Assembly: GCF_015207255.1 (NCBI RefSeq)
Contig: NZ_JADEXG010000002.1
Location: forward strand, 1 to 64,000
Direction of reading: 5' to 3'
Length of the DNA stretch: 64,000 bases
From: Vasconcelosia minhoensis LEGE 07310
GTDB lineage: Bacteria; Cyanobacteriota; Cyanobacteriia; Phormidesmidales; Phormidesmidaceae
Part shown: one piece after another, positions 9,597-16,715 of the stretch
Position numbering within the stretch: the stretch's first letter is position 1
How the letters are laid out: the number at the start of each line of letters is the position of its first letter
Made by a program: the position numbers and the translations under genes
The notes under the pieces: model-generated
Told to the model about the DNA's origin: nothing
The model's database searches: none
What the model saw: only the letters and a program-made list of their open reading frames with translations

Positions 9597-10423
9597 CGAC
9601 TCCGGCAAAAATCCGTATCCGAACAAATCCACAGCCGCCCCCCATCATTGTCCGTCACCACCTCATCCAAATAACTCTCAGTCGAGCCGCAGAATTCACA
9701 GGCCTTATCCCAGGTTTCAACCTGAAAAGGGTAGTCTTCAAAATCTAGACTCTTAACTTCCGTATAGGGCGGTACGGCATAGATTCGCTTCTCTCGCCCC
9801 GCGCCAAACAGCTGGATTGCCGGGCTCATATTCAGCTTGGGATTGTCGAACCGAGGAATCGGGCTAGGTCGCATCAGGTAGCGCTGATTCACCATCACCG
9901 GATAGTCGTAGGCAGTCGCGATCTGCCCAAACTGGGTGATGTCTTCATAGAGCCGCACATACATTGGACCGTACTCTGACAGGGCGTGCATTTTGCGAGT
10001 TTCTACCTCAGAGGGCTCTAGCCAGCGCAGCGGTTCTGGAATCGGCACCTGGTAGACCATAATTTGTCCTTCCTGCAATGGCGTTTCAGGAATCCGATGG
10101 CGGGTTTGGATCAGGGTTGCGGCGGATGTACTCTCTGTTGTTTCAACCCCGCAGACTTTCTCAAAAAAGCGGCGAATGTTGACCGCGTTAGTCGTATCGT
10201 CGGCCCCTTGGTCAATCACTTTGAAAACGTCGTCTTGACCGATCACCGCTGCCGTCACCTGCATCCCGCCGGTTCCCCAACCGTAGGACAGGGGCATTTC
10301 GCGTGAGCCAAAAGGAATTTGATGGCCGGGAATCGCGATCGCCTTTAGCAAAGTTCGGCGAATGGTGCGCTTGGTCTGCTCGTCGAGGTAGGCGAAGTTG
10401 AAGTTTTGAGTTAGGGAAGTCAT
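9578..10423 (-). CDS. phnJ: Carbon-phosphorus lyase catalytic subunit (radical SAM)
   Basis: PhnJ cleaves the C-P bond of ribose-1-alkylphosphonate 5-phosphate by radical SAM chemistry. The 281-residue protein keeps the unusual cluster motif: C242, C245, C267 and C273 in the pattern CX2CX21CX5C, one residue offset from the E. coli enzyme. The basic tail after C273 (RSRGKREE) is partly encoded by a GA-rich repeat. The ATG overlaps the phnI stop (ATGA), so coupling is likely. Confidence 0.98.
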   Translation of the reverse strand: MTSLTQNFNFAYLDEQTKRTIRRTLLKAIAIPGHQIPFGSREMPLSYGWGTGGMQVTAAVIGQDDVFKVIDQGADDTTNAVNIRRFFEKVCGVETTESTSAATLIQTRHRIPETPLQEGQIMVYQVPIPEPLRWLEPSEVETRKMHALSEYGPMYVRLYEDITQFGQIATAYDYPVMVNQRYLMRPSPIPRFDNPKLNMSPAIQLFGAGREKRIYAVPPYTEVKSLDFEDYPFQVETWDKACEFCGSTESYLDEVVTDNDGGRLWICSDTDFCRSRGKREE

Positions 10424-11658
10424 GGGGTGGGGGAGTGGTGGGGAGTGGTCGGGTGATCGAGTGGTGGGCTAATAGGCGTGGGCACGCTGTTATTTTCTAT
10501 GTTGGCGCTGTCGAAGTTCTCCGCTTGTTTTATTTCGACTTCGGTCGATTGAGTCGCCTGATTGGACTGTTGATACTCTTGGCGCAGTTTGCGAACTAAA
10601 TTCAGTTCGGCTTGGAAGTCGATGTAGTGGGGAAGCTTCAGATGTTGAACAAAGCCCTGGGCGGCGACGTTGTCGGAGTGGGAGAGCACAAATTCTTCGT
10701 CCTGGGCCGGTCCCTGGACAGTTTCGCCAAATTCTTCGGCGCGTAAGCACCGATCGACGAGTGCCATGGCCATCGCTTTGCGTTCGTTGTAGCCAAAGGT
10801 GAGGCCGTAGCCTCGCGTGAACTGCGGTGGGATGGCTGAGCTGCCTTTGAACTGGTTGACCATTTGGACTTCGGTCAGGGTGATGGACGCGATCGCGACC
10901 TCAAACCCCAGCTCTTCAGGACAAATCACCACTTCCACCTGACCGACGCGAATCTCGCCTGCAAAGGGGTGACTGTTGCCGTAGCCCCGCTGCGAGGAGT
11001 AGGCCAGACTGAGGAGAAAGCCCTCATCGGCCCGGGCCAAATTTTGCAGTCGGGCATCTCGCCCTGCCGGAAGCTGCTGTGGCTGTCGGGTCAGGTCAAA
11101 GACATTTTCTTCAGACTGGGTTGCGCCATTGTTCGGCTGCTGTATGGGATTCTCTGCTTGAATCAGACCTTCTTTACCTAAGACATCGACGACTCTCGGC
11201 ACCGGCTGATTGTCGGTCTCGCTCTCTGGCGCTGGGAACTGATTGTCTTCAGCCGCCAGCTTAAAGTCCAACAGCCGATGGATGTAGTCAAAGCTCGCGC
11301 CGAGCTGCTGGCCGCCCGGCAAGTCCTTGAAGATGGAAGAGATTCGCCGCTGGAGCTGCATCTGCCCGGTATCTACCGGCTGGCTGTAGTAGAACCGGGG
11401 CAGGGTTGTCCGATAGGCCCGCAGTAAAAAGGCGGCTTCGACCAGATCTCCCCAGGACTGCTTAATCGCCAGGGCCGCCAAATCACGGTCATAGAGGCTG
11501 CCTTCGCTGATCACCCGGTCTACTGCCAGCGCCATCTGCTGCTTGATCTGCTCTAAACTCAGCTCCGGGACGGTCTGCTCGCCGCGTCGCTGGGCCTGAA
11601 GTAGGGCTTCGGAATTCGCGATCGCTTTCGCGCCCCCTTTAACCGCAACGTAGGACAT
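10420..11658 (-). CDS. phnI: C-P lyase core subunit PhnI with low-complexity C-terminal tail
   Basis: PhnI works with PhnG, PhnH and PhnL to join phosphonate to ATP and release adenine. The N-terminal half (MSYVAVKGGAKAIANSEALL) and the regions VVDVLGKEGLI and YGLTFGYNERKAMAMA are typical. At 412 residues it exceeds the usual length of about 360. The excess is largely a C-terminal tail of roughly 45 residues rich in Asn, Ser, Thr, Pro and His (ending PTTPHHSPTP), whose last part is encoded by GC-rich tandem repeats. phnH abuts its start. Confidence 0.96.
   Translation of the reverse strand: MSYVAVKGGAKAIANSEALLQAQRRGEQTVPELSLEQIKQQMALAVDRVISEGSLYDRDLAALAIKQSWGDLVEAAFLLRAYRTTLPRFYYSQPVDTGQMQLQRRISSIFKDLPGGQQLGASFDYIHRLLDFKLAAEDNQFPAPESETDNQPVPRVVDVLGKEGLIQAENPIQQPNNGATQSEENVFDLTRQPQQLPAGRDARLQNLARADEGFLLSLAYSSQRGYGNSHPFAGEIRVGQVEVVICPEELGFEVAIASITLTEVQMVNQFKGSSAIPPQFTRGYGLTFGYNERKAMAMALVDRCLRAEEFGETVQGPAQDEEFVLSHSDNVAAQGFVQHLKLPHYIDFQAELNLVRKLRQEYQQSNQATQSTEVEIKQAENFDSANIENNSVPTPISPPLDHPTTPHHSPTP
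10430..10449. repeat. Two tandem 10-bp units (GGGGAGTGGT) inside the phnI 3' end
   Basis: GGGGAGTGGT occurs twice in tandem and is followed by GGGTGATCGAGTGGTGGG. The sequence shares GGGTGATCG with the complement of the repeat at 10-36. It is read as the Pro/His/Thr tail of PhnI. Confidence 0.6.
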
Positions 11659-12248
11659 CAGCGCACCTCCTGAGCTAACTCAACATTCACTGAGCGCGGC
11701 AACCCCAAAACGCCATCTGCCGTGAACAAAAAGACATCGATGCCTAAGGGATAGTCCTGATAGCGCTGCCACTGCTGCCAAAACTGGGCTGAAATTGCTG
11801 GTCGAATCTCTTCGCGGGTTTGAATTCCAGGTCCCCGTAACTCTACTTTTGGCCCCGAGGAAAAATCCGCAACCTGAATTAGTAGGGTCGCCGACGTTTC
11901 TGGATCGGTCGTGGTACCTCGGCTAAAGGCGTTGAGCTGGACTTGGTTAGCGTTAAGCAAGGCAAAGTCAGCCGATTTCGTTTCGGCCACAAACGAGCAG
12001 CCGGTGTGGAAGCGCAGCCAGGCTTCTACTTCAGCGGGCCAATCCGGCGGGAGCCATACCCGAGTTTCAAGATCGAGCAGCGTCAGGCTGGCCAAAGCGC
12101 AGGCTGGAGTCAGACCCGCGGGCGGCTGGAGTTTGGCGGGGATTGGGTAAAGGGTGCCGGGTCGCGCGATCGCGTCCAGCAAAGCCCGAAAGGTCTTCTG
12201 GGCGTCATATACCGGGTAACGAAAGCCGGGTAGCTGGGTTGTCTGCAT
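11658..12248 (-). CDS. phnH: C-P lyase core subunit PhnH
   Basis: PhnH is a structural and catalytic partner in the PhnGHIJ core complex. The 196-residue length, GFRYPVYDAQKTFRALLDAI near the N-terminus and the PGPGI-like stretch (ELRGPGIQTREEI near 140) match the family. ATG at 12248 overlaps the phnG stop in TGATG, and its own stop abuts the phnI start, so tight coupling is evident. Confidence 0.95.
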   Translation of the reverse strand: MQTTQLPGFRYPVYDAQKTFRALLDAIARPGTLYPIPAKLQPPAGLTPACALASLTLLDLETRVWLPPDWPAEVEAWLRFHTGCSFVAETKSADFALLNANQVQLNAFSRGTTTDPETSATLLIQVADFSSGPKVELRGPGIQTREEIRPAISAQFWQQWQRYQDYPLGIDVFLFTADGVLGLPRSVNVELAQEVR

Positions 12249-12700
12249 CACTCACCTCGCTGCATCGTAAAGAAGTTCACCTGGGTGGCCGCCGTCTGTC
12301 GCTGCTGCTGGGTTTGCTGCTGTTCTGCTGAAGCCTGTAAGGGCTGAATCACCGTGTTCTGGACGGTTTCATACCAGGCGGGATGCTGCATCAGGGCATC
12401 GCAGAGGGCGGCCTGGGTGGCGTGGACGCGATCGCGCCCGGCCACATAGCCAAACCCGGCAATTTTCTCGGCCCCAGCTTCAATCTGCACCACGCAGCGG
12501 GTTAGGGTCATTTCTCCCAGATTAAACACCTGCCCGGTTCCCCCGGCTCGACCCCGCACCATCGTCAGGCCCATCTCGGGCGATCGCAGGAAAGTATGGT
12601 CTGGCAGCTCTCCTAAAGTAGCTAGATGCTCGGCTAGCTCAGTGGGCTCAGCCTGGGCAAGCGTCGCCATCCACACGGGCCTTGCTGTCAGGTCCACCAT
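12248..12700 (-). CDS. phnG: C-P lyase core subunit PhnG
   Basis: First gene of the phn operon. Its 150 residues include WMATLAQAEPTELAEHL near residue 11, which aligns with the N-terminus of E. coli PhnG and supports this start. PhnG works with PhnH, PhnI and PhnL in forming the ribosyl phosphonate. A ribosome binding site (AGG and AAGG) sits just upstream. A promoter with a PhnF-type operator is 35-70 bp upstream. Confidence 0.93.
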   Translation of the reverse strand: MVDLTARPVWMATLAQAEPTELAEHLATLGELPDHTFLRSPEMGLTMVRGRAGGTGQVFNLGEMTLTRCVVQIEAGAEKIAGFGYVAGRDRVHATQAALCDALMQHPAWYETVQNTVIQPLQASAEQQQTQQQRQTAATQVNFFTMQRGE

Positions 12701-12730
12701 CACCTTAACCTGCTCTTAAATAAATCTAGA

Positions 12731-12740
12731 TGTCTAGACA
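12731..12740. promoter_or_regulatory. Candidate PhnF (GntR/HutC) operator
   Basis: TGTCTAGACA is a perfect 10-bp palindrome. It contains GT-C-TA-G-AC, matching the GT-N-TA-N-AC consensus of the HutC subfamily of GntR regulators. It lies where the phnG transcript should start and beside phnF. A second TCTAGA at 12725-12730 may be a weaker site. Confidence 0.65.
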
Positions 12741-12741
12741 A

Positions 12742-12770
12742 ATTATGCCGGGGTTTATCTTAGATGACAA
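12742..12770 (-). promoter_or_regulatory. Sigma-70 promoter of the phnGHIJKLM operon
   Basis: On the minus strand TTGTCA (12765-12770) and CATAAT (12742-12747) each match the -35 and -10 consensus at five of six positions, with the ideal 17-bp spacer. The predicted start, near 12735, falls inside the PhnF-type operator. The leader to the phnG ATG would be about 35 nt. Confidence 0.65.
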
Positions 12771-12798
12771 CCCCTATTTTGTGATAAAGCTGTCATTG

Positions 12799-13530
12799 AT
12801 GACCCAAGCTGCTCTACCGCTTTACATTCAAATTGCTGAAGTCCTGCGCCGTAGTATCCGCGACCAGGTTTACCAGGCGGGCGATCGGCTGCCGACGGAG
12901 GCTCAGCTGGCGGAGCGCTTTGGCGTTAATCGGCACACGCTGCGCCAGGCGATCGCGCTGCTGCGGCAGGAGGGTCTGCTGCGGGTAGAGCGGGGGCGTG
13001 GGACCTTCGTCACGGCAGCCCCGATTCGCTATGCGATTGGCAAGCGCGTCCGCTACAACGAGGCGCTGAGAGCCCACGGCCACACGGCCGAGTTCACGCT
13101 GCTGAGAGCGTTAGAGATTCCCGCTGACCCATCCGTAGCCAAAGACTTGGCCCTGAAGCCGGGAGACCCGGTGGCGCTGATCGAGCGACTGGGTTCGGCC
13201 GATGGTCAGCCGATTAGTGTCGGGACAGGTTACTTTCCGCTGGGACTTTTCCCCGACCTGCTCTCTGACGCTAGCCTCGCTTTGCTACAGGAAACCGGCT
13301 CCATTTCCCAATGGCTCAGACAGCGCTATGACTGTGACCATATTCGCCGTAGCACCTGTGTTTCAGCTCGTCTGGTCAAACCCCATGACGCCAAGCTGCT
13401 GGAGTTGCCGCTGAATCAGCCGATTCTTCTCGCTGAGGCAATTAACGAAGACCAGCAGGGACGCTTAATTGAATATGGGGTCGCACGGTTTAGAGGCGAT
13501 CGCATGGAGCTAGTATTTGAGCAGTTGTAA
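12799..13530 (+). CDS. phnF: GntR-family (HutC/PhnF-type) transcriptional regulator
   Basis: A likely repressor of the divergent phn operon. The winged-helix domain (LPLYIQIAEVLRRSIRDQVY, then RFGVNRHTLRQAIALLRQEG and VERGRGTFV) is followed by a UTRA effector domain from about residue 80 to the end. The ORF is open from ATG 12730, but that codon overlaps the operator. MTQAALPLYIQ at 12799 is the usual PhnF start and gives 243 residues. Ligand is unknown from sequence. Confidence 0.9.
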   Translation: MTQAALPLYIQIAEVLRRSIRDQVYQAGDRLPTEAQLAERFGVNRHTLRQAIALLRQEGLLRVERGRGTFVTAAPIRYAIGKRVRYNEALRAHGHTAEFTLLRALEIPADPSVAKDLALKPGDPVALIERLGSADGQPISVGTGYFPLGLFPDLLSDASLALLQETGSISQWLRQRYDCDHIRRSTCVSARLVKPHDAKLLELPLNQPILLAEAINEDQQGRLIEYGVARFRGDRMELVFEQL

Positions 13531-13599
13531 GAGCACCTATTGGCCCCAGCTGTCATCTCGGTTTCTAAATCAGACAGGCTCGACAAGCCGAACAGCGAT

Positions 13600-13623
13600 T
13601 GACCCGAAGCCTCAAGCGGGTCA
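13600..13623. terminator. Inverted repeat after phnF
   Basis: TGACCCG and CGGGTCA form a 7-bp stem around a 10-nt loop, 70 bp after the phnF stop and before the end of the convergent hydrolase gene. There is no strong T tract. Confidence 0.4.
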
Positions 13624-13711
13624 GTAGATAATGTGTCGGTATATGGCTTTAGCCTCCAGCCGATTCAAGCTAGTGAACCTGTACGCCTTACTCCTCATTG
13701 TCATCCCACGC

Positions 13712-14455
13712 TCAGTTTGATGTTGAAGACGGCAGCCTATATTTTCGGGGCGCTGCTAAACCGCGCTGAAACATCGTTATTTCGCATCCCACGGCTTTGG
13801 CATAGCGCTGATGGAAAAAGTACTGACCGTTTTTGCATTGCCACAGCCGGTCTTCTGCTTTCAGCCACTGCCGCCAGCGATCGCGCATCTCTTCAGCCAC
13901 AATTATATCCTGCTGCCCGCAGCACACCAGCAGCGGCACCGAGACCCCGCCCGGCGCAATCTGCCCACGCTGATAGAGCGAATGCAGCGAAAGGCCAGCG
14001 TCTAGCTCTTTTTCTAGCAGCCTGGTGAGGTGTTTTGCGATCGCGAGGGGCTGTACACCAAACAGCAGCCGCACCATATGCGCCAGTAAAACCGTACGGC
14101 TACAGGGCAAAATCTGCCGCAGCTGATAATAATGTGCCTGCCAAGTGACGGCGGGTAGGCCAGCCACCGACAGCAGCGCCAGCGAGCTGACCCGCTCTGG
14201 ATAGCGGCGGGCGTACAGCAACCCGATCACCCCGCTAATACCATGGCCAACCAGATGCATCGGCCGCTCGGTTTGGCTTAAATAGTCATGCAGCAGCGTC
14301 AGAGCAGTCTCCAGGCAGCAGGGCTCATCCATCGACTGAAAATAGTCCCAGCGGTAGACCTTGGAGCGCCGACAGAGCTCCTGTAAAAGCGGACGATCGA
14401 GACATTTGAGATAGGGGCTGGCGCTGAGCCAAAGCGTGTCTGGAGAATCGGCCAT
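13712..14455 (-). CDS. Alpha/beta-hydrolase-fold protein lacking the nucleophile serine
   Basis: The fold is clear: MHLVGHGISGVIGLLYARRYPERVSSL (about 66-92), PLLVCCGQQDIIV with the usual acid Asp, and a late His in QYFFHQRYAKAVG. At the nucleophile elbow the expected Ser of GHSxG is Gly72 (G70-H71-G72-I73-S74-G75). It may use another residue or be non-catalytic. The C-terminus extends beyond the last His by about 30 residues. It follows the Fur-like small gene on the same strand after 141 bp. Confidence 0.7.
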   Translation of the reverse strand: MADSPDTLWLSASPYLKCLDRPLLQELCRRSKVYRWDYFQSMDEPCCLETALTLLHDYLSQTERPMHLVGHGISGVIGLLYARRYPERVSSLALLSVAGLPAVTWQAHYYQLRQILPCSRTVLLAHMVRLLFGVQPLAIAKHLTRLLEKELDAGLSLHSLYQRGQIAPGGVSVPLLVCCGQQDIIVAEEMRDRWRQWLKAEDRLWQCKNGQYFFHQRYAKAVGCEITMFQRGLAAPRKYRLPSSTSN

Positions 14456-14596
14456 AGTATCCTCAACGGCGTCTAATGCTATTTAATGACTTTTATTGTC
14501 AATAACGGTAATGACAGCATAGCTCGGGTAAGGTCCCTTTGAAAACTTTTCGGGTCTGCTAGCCTCCGCCAGAACCCGATCAGGTCTGGTGTAGCG

Positions 14597-14803
14597 CTAA
14601 TCGGTCTGACATTCTGGGCAAATGCCCGACAGTCTGAGCTGTTGTTCTAACAGCTGATAGCCCTGCAACACCGTCTGATGTCGGCTTAGATCGGTGATTA
14701 AATCGGAGGAAAACTCATAGGTTCGACTACAGCAGACGCAGGTCAAGCGACAATGAACGGCTGATCTAACTGGGGCAAACTGGGAGGGAGTTGAAAGCGA
14801 CAT
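14597..14803 (-). CDS. Stand-alone Fur-family C-terminal (dimerisation/metal) domain
   Basis: This 68-residue product aligns by eye with the C-terminal half of Fur proteins, including the fur gene of this window. HCRLTCVCCSRTYEF matches HHHLICVRCNKTVEF, and GYQLLEQQLRLSGICPECQ matches GYHLLDCQLLIHAVCPTCQ. Both CxxC metal motifs are kept (C22/C25 and C62/C65). The entire DNA-binding winged helix is absent and nothing resembling it lies upstream. It could titrate metal or Fur monomers, or be a decaying fragment. Confidence 0.65.
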   Translation of the reverse strand: MSLSTPSQFAPVRSAVHCRLTCVCCSRTYEFSSDLITDLSRHQTVLQGYQLLEQQLRLSGICPECQTD

Positions 14804-14821
14804 CGTAAAGCCCTAATCTTG

Positions 14822-14838
14822 TTAAGAACTATTCTTAA
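14822..14838. promoter_or_regulatory. 17-bp inverted repeat upstream of the Fur-like gene
   Basis: TTAAGAA and TTCTTAA are separated by CTA, 19 bp upstream of the small Fur-like gene. The AT-rich palindrome is reminiscent of Fur/PerR operators but does not match their consensus closely. Confidence 0.4.
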
Positions 14839-14974
14839 TTAAGTTTGAACAAAAATCAAGCGGACAAAGGCAGGCTCGGCCAAAATCCGTGCGGCAGGGA
14901 GTTTAGCGATAAAATGGACGCGATGGCCAAGCTCGATAACGAGTGGCCACAATCTAGGCGATGATAGCCCTAAA

Positions 14975-15094
14975 ATGGCTGGTGAGACCCGGCGGGTTGG
15001 CGTGGATGATTGGTATCACGTGCCGGCGCAGGTCGTGCATTCGGCCCGGTTTGAGCAGGCGACATCAGAAATTGAGTTTTGGTTTGAGGCTTAG
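14975..15094 (+). pseudogene. Remnant of a cupin-domain protein (C-terminal part)
   Basis: A 39-codon frame reads GETRRVGVDDWYHVPAQVVH followed by ARFEQATSEIEFWFEA. This matches the end of small cupin proteins (GDW-IPA-H-ARF pattern, then an EIEFWFE tail). The upstream in-frame sequence has no cupin character, so the first two-thirds of the gene appear to be gone. Confidence 0.5.
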
Positions 15095-15110
15095 GGGGGC
15101 TTAGGATCAG

Positions 15111-15911
15111 TTGGGATTAACCATAGTTCAGGTGGACGCATTTGCGGCCCAACCGTTTGAGGGCAATCCAGCGGCGGTCTGCGTGGTGGCACAGCCGCTC
15201 GACGACGGGCTGATGCAGGCCATTGCGATGGAGATGAACCTGTCAGAAACGGCCTTTCTCTATCCACTCGAAGACGGCTATAGCCTGCGTTGGTTTACTC
15301 CAGCGGCAGAGGTTGACCTCTGTGGCCATGCCACCCTGGCCAGTGCCCACGTGCTCTGGAGCGACGGCCATCTGGCTGCCGACCAGGAGGCTCGGTTTCA
15401 CACCCGCAGCGGTCTGCTGACCGCCCGGCGTCAGGGCGATTGGATTGAGCTCAATTTTCCAGCTCAGTCAGTTCACGCCACCCACGTGACGCCGCAGCTA
15501 ATCGGGGCGCTTTGCTGCGGCGGCAACATTCGCTATGTCGCAAAAGATGAGTCTCACTACCTAATTGAGCTCCAGTCCGAAGCGGTAGTTCAAAAGCTAA
15601 AACCTGATTTTGCTAAGGTCGCAGCCCTGCCGGTCCAGGGCGTCATCGCGACGGCTCCAGCCGAGGCCGAGTCAGTCGATTTTGTCTCACGCTATTTTGC
15701 TCCGGCGGTCGGGATCAACGAAGACCCGGTTACCGGGTCCACCCACACAGTATTAGCACCCTACTGGCAGGAAAAGCTCGGTAAGTCCGAACTGGTCGCC
15801 CACCAGATTTCTGCCCGGGGCGGCGTTTTGCAGCTGCGCTGCGAGGGCGATCGCGTTTTCATCAGCGGTCAGGCGGTGACGACGCTGCGGGGTGAGCTGC
15901 TGGTAGGCTGA
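15111..15911 (+). CDS. PhzF-family isomerase/epimerase-like protein
   Basis: A 266-residue protein with the family N-terminus VQVDAFAAQPFEGNPAAVCV, the conserved Glu in MNLSETAF (about residue 45), LRWFTPAAEVDLCGHATLA (about 62-80) and the second-domain motif INEDPVTGSTHTVLAPYW. Members isomerise or epimerise small metabolites; outside phenazine pathways the substrate is usually unknown. The start is TTG at 15111, preceded by an AGGA-type site, because a stop lies three codons upstream. Confidence 0.9.
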   Translation: MGLTIVQVDAFAAQPFEGNPAAVCVVAQPLDDGLMQAIAMEMNLSETAFLYPLEDGYSLRWFTPAAEVDLCGHATLASAHVLWSDGHLAADQEARFHTRSGLLTARRQGDWIELNFPAQSVHATHVTPQLIGALCCGGNIRYVAKDESHYLIELQSEAVVQKLKPDFAKVAALPVQGVIATAPAEAESVDFVSRYFAPAVGINEDPVTGSTHTVLAPYWQEKLGKSELVAHQISARGGVLQLRCEGDRVFISGQAVTTLRGELLVG

Positions 15912-15938
15912 AACGGTATGTGAATTTTGTTCGTCTGC

Positions 15939-16715
15939 ATGACCCATCTCAGCGTCAATCTCAATAAGGTCGCACTGCTACGCAATGCCCGGCCTCTAGA
16001 TATTCCCAGCGTTACCCGCATGGCTCAGGTCTGTATAGAGGCGGGAGCCCACGGCATTACCGTCCATCCCCGGCCGGATGAACGCCATATTCGCCGCGCG
16101 GATGTCTACGCGCTGGCTGAGCTGCTGACGGATTTTCACGCGATTGAGTTCAACATTGAGGGCAACCCGCTGGAATCTCCCTGGATGGACATTGTCCGCC
16201 AGGTCAAACCCGCTCAGGCGACTCTGGTGCCGGATGCGCCCGGTCAGTCCACCTCAGACCACGGCTGGAACATTCGCCAGGATGGAGAACGGCTAAAGCC
16301 AATTATTCAGGAACTCCAGGCGCTGGGCTGTCGGGTTAGTTTGTTTATGGATCCCGACCCAGCTCAGATTGCCCGGCTCAAAGATCTGGGCTGCATGGGT
16401 GCAACAGCGCCGATGGAGACCCGGATAGAGCTCTACACCGAGCCCTATGCCACTGCCTATCGCCAGGGAAAAGCGGCGGCTAGCCTAGAGCGGTATGCCG
16501 CCGCCGCCAAAATGGCCCAATCGATTGGACTCGGCGTCAACGGCGGCCACGACCTGAATCTAGAAAATCTGCCTCAGTTCTGTACCATTCCCCATATTTT
16601 AGAAGTTTCAATTGGCCATGCCCTGACCGCAGACGCCTTGGAAATGGGCATGGCGAAAGCCGTTCAAGCCTATCTAGCGGTTCTGCATACTCAGATTACT
16701 CAATCTCCGTCGTAA
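15939..16715 (+). CDS. pdxJ: Pyridoxine 5'-phosphate synthase
   Basis: PdxJ condenses 3-amino-1-hydroxyacetone phosphate with 1-deoxyxylulose 5-phosphate in the DXP-dependent vitamin B6 pathway. Diagnostic segments are LSVNLNKVALLRNAR, GITVHPRPDERHIR, EFNIEGNP and GLGVNGGHDLN, spread over a TIM barrel of normal length (258 residues). ATG at 15939 is preferred over the TTG at 15927. The 3' end overlaps sppA on the opposite strand by 20 bp. Confidence 0.97.
   Translation: MTHLSVNLNKVALLRNARPLDIPSVTRMAQVCIEAGAHGITVHPRPDERHIRRADVYALAELLTDFHAIEFNIEGNPLESPWMDIVRQVKPAQATLVPDAPGQSTSDHGWNIRQDGERLKPIIQELQALGCRVSLFMDPDPAQIARLKDLGCMGATAPMETRIELYTEPYATAYRQGKAAASLERYAAAAKMAQSIGLGVNGGHDLNLENLPQFCTIPHILEVSIGHALTADALEMGMAKAVQAYLAVLHTQITQSPS

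Noticed and set aside
12704-12722. Cyanobacterial Pho-box-like repeat CTTAACCT-GCT-CTTAAATA
   Set aside because: The spacing fits, but it lies between the predicted phn transcription start and the phnG start codon and is the complement of the phnG ribosome binding region. The third unit is degenerate.
13686-13696. Yfr1-like ACTCCTCA
   Set aside because: The core ACTCCTCACAC of Yfr1 is incomplete and no flanking stem-loops are present.
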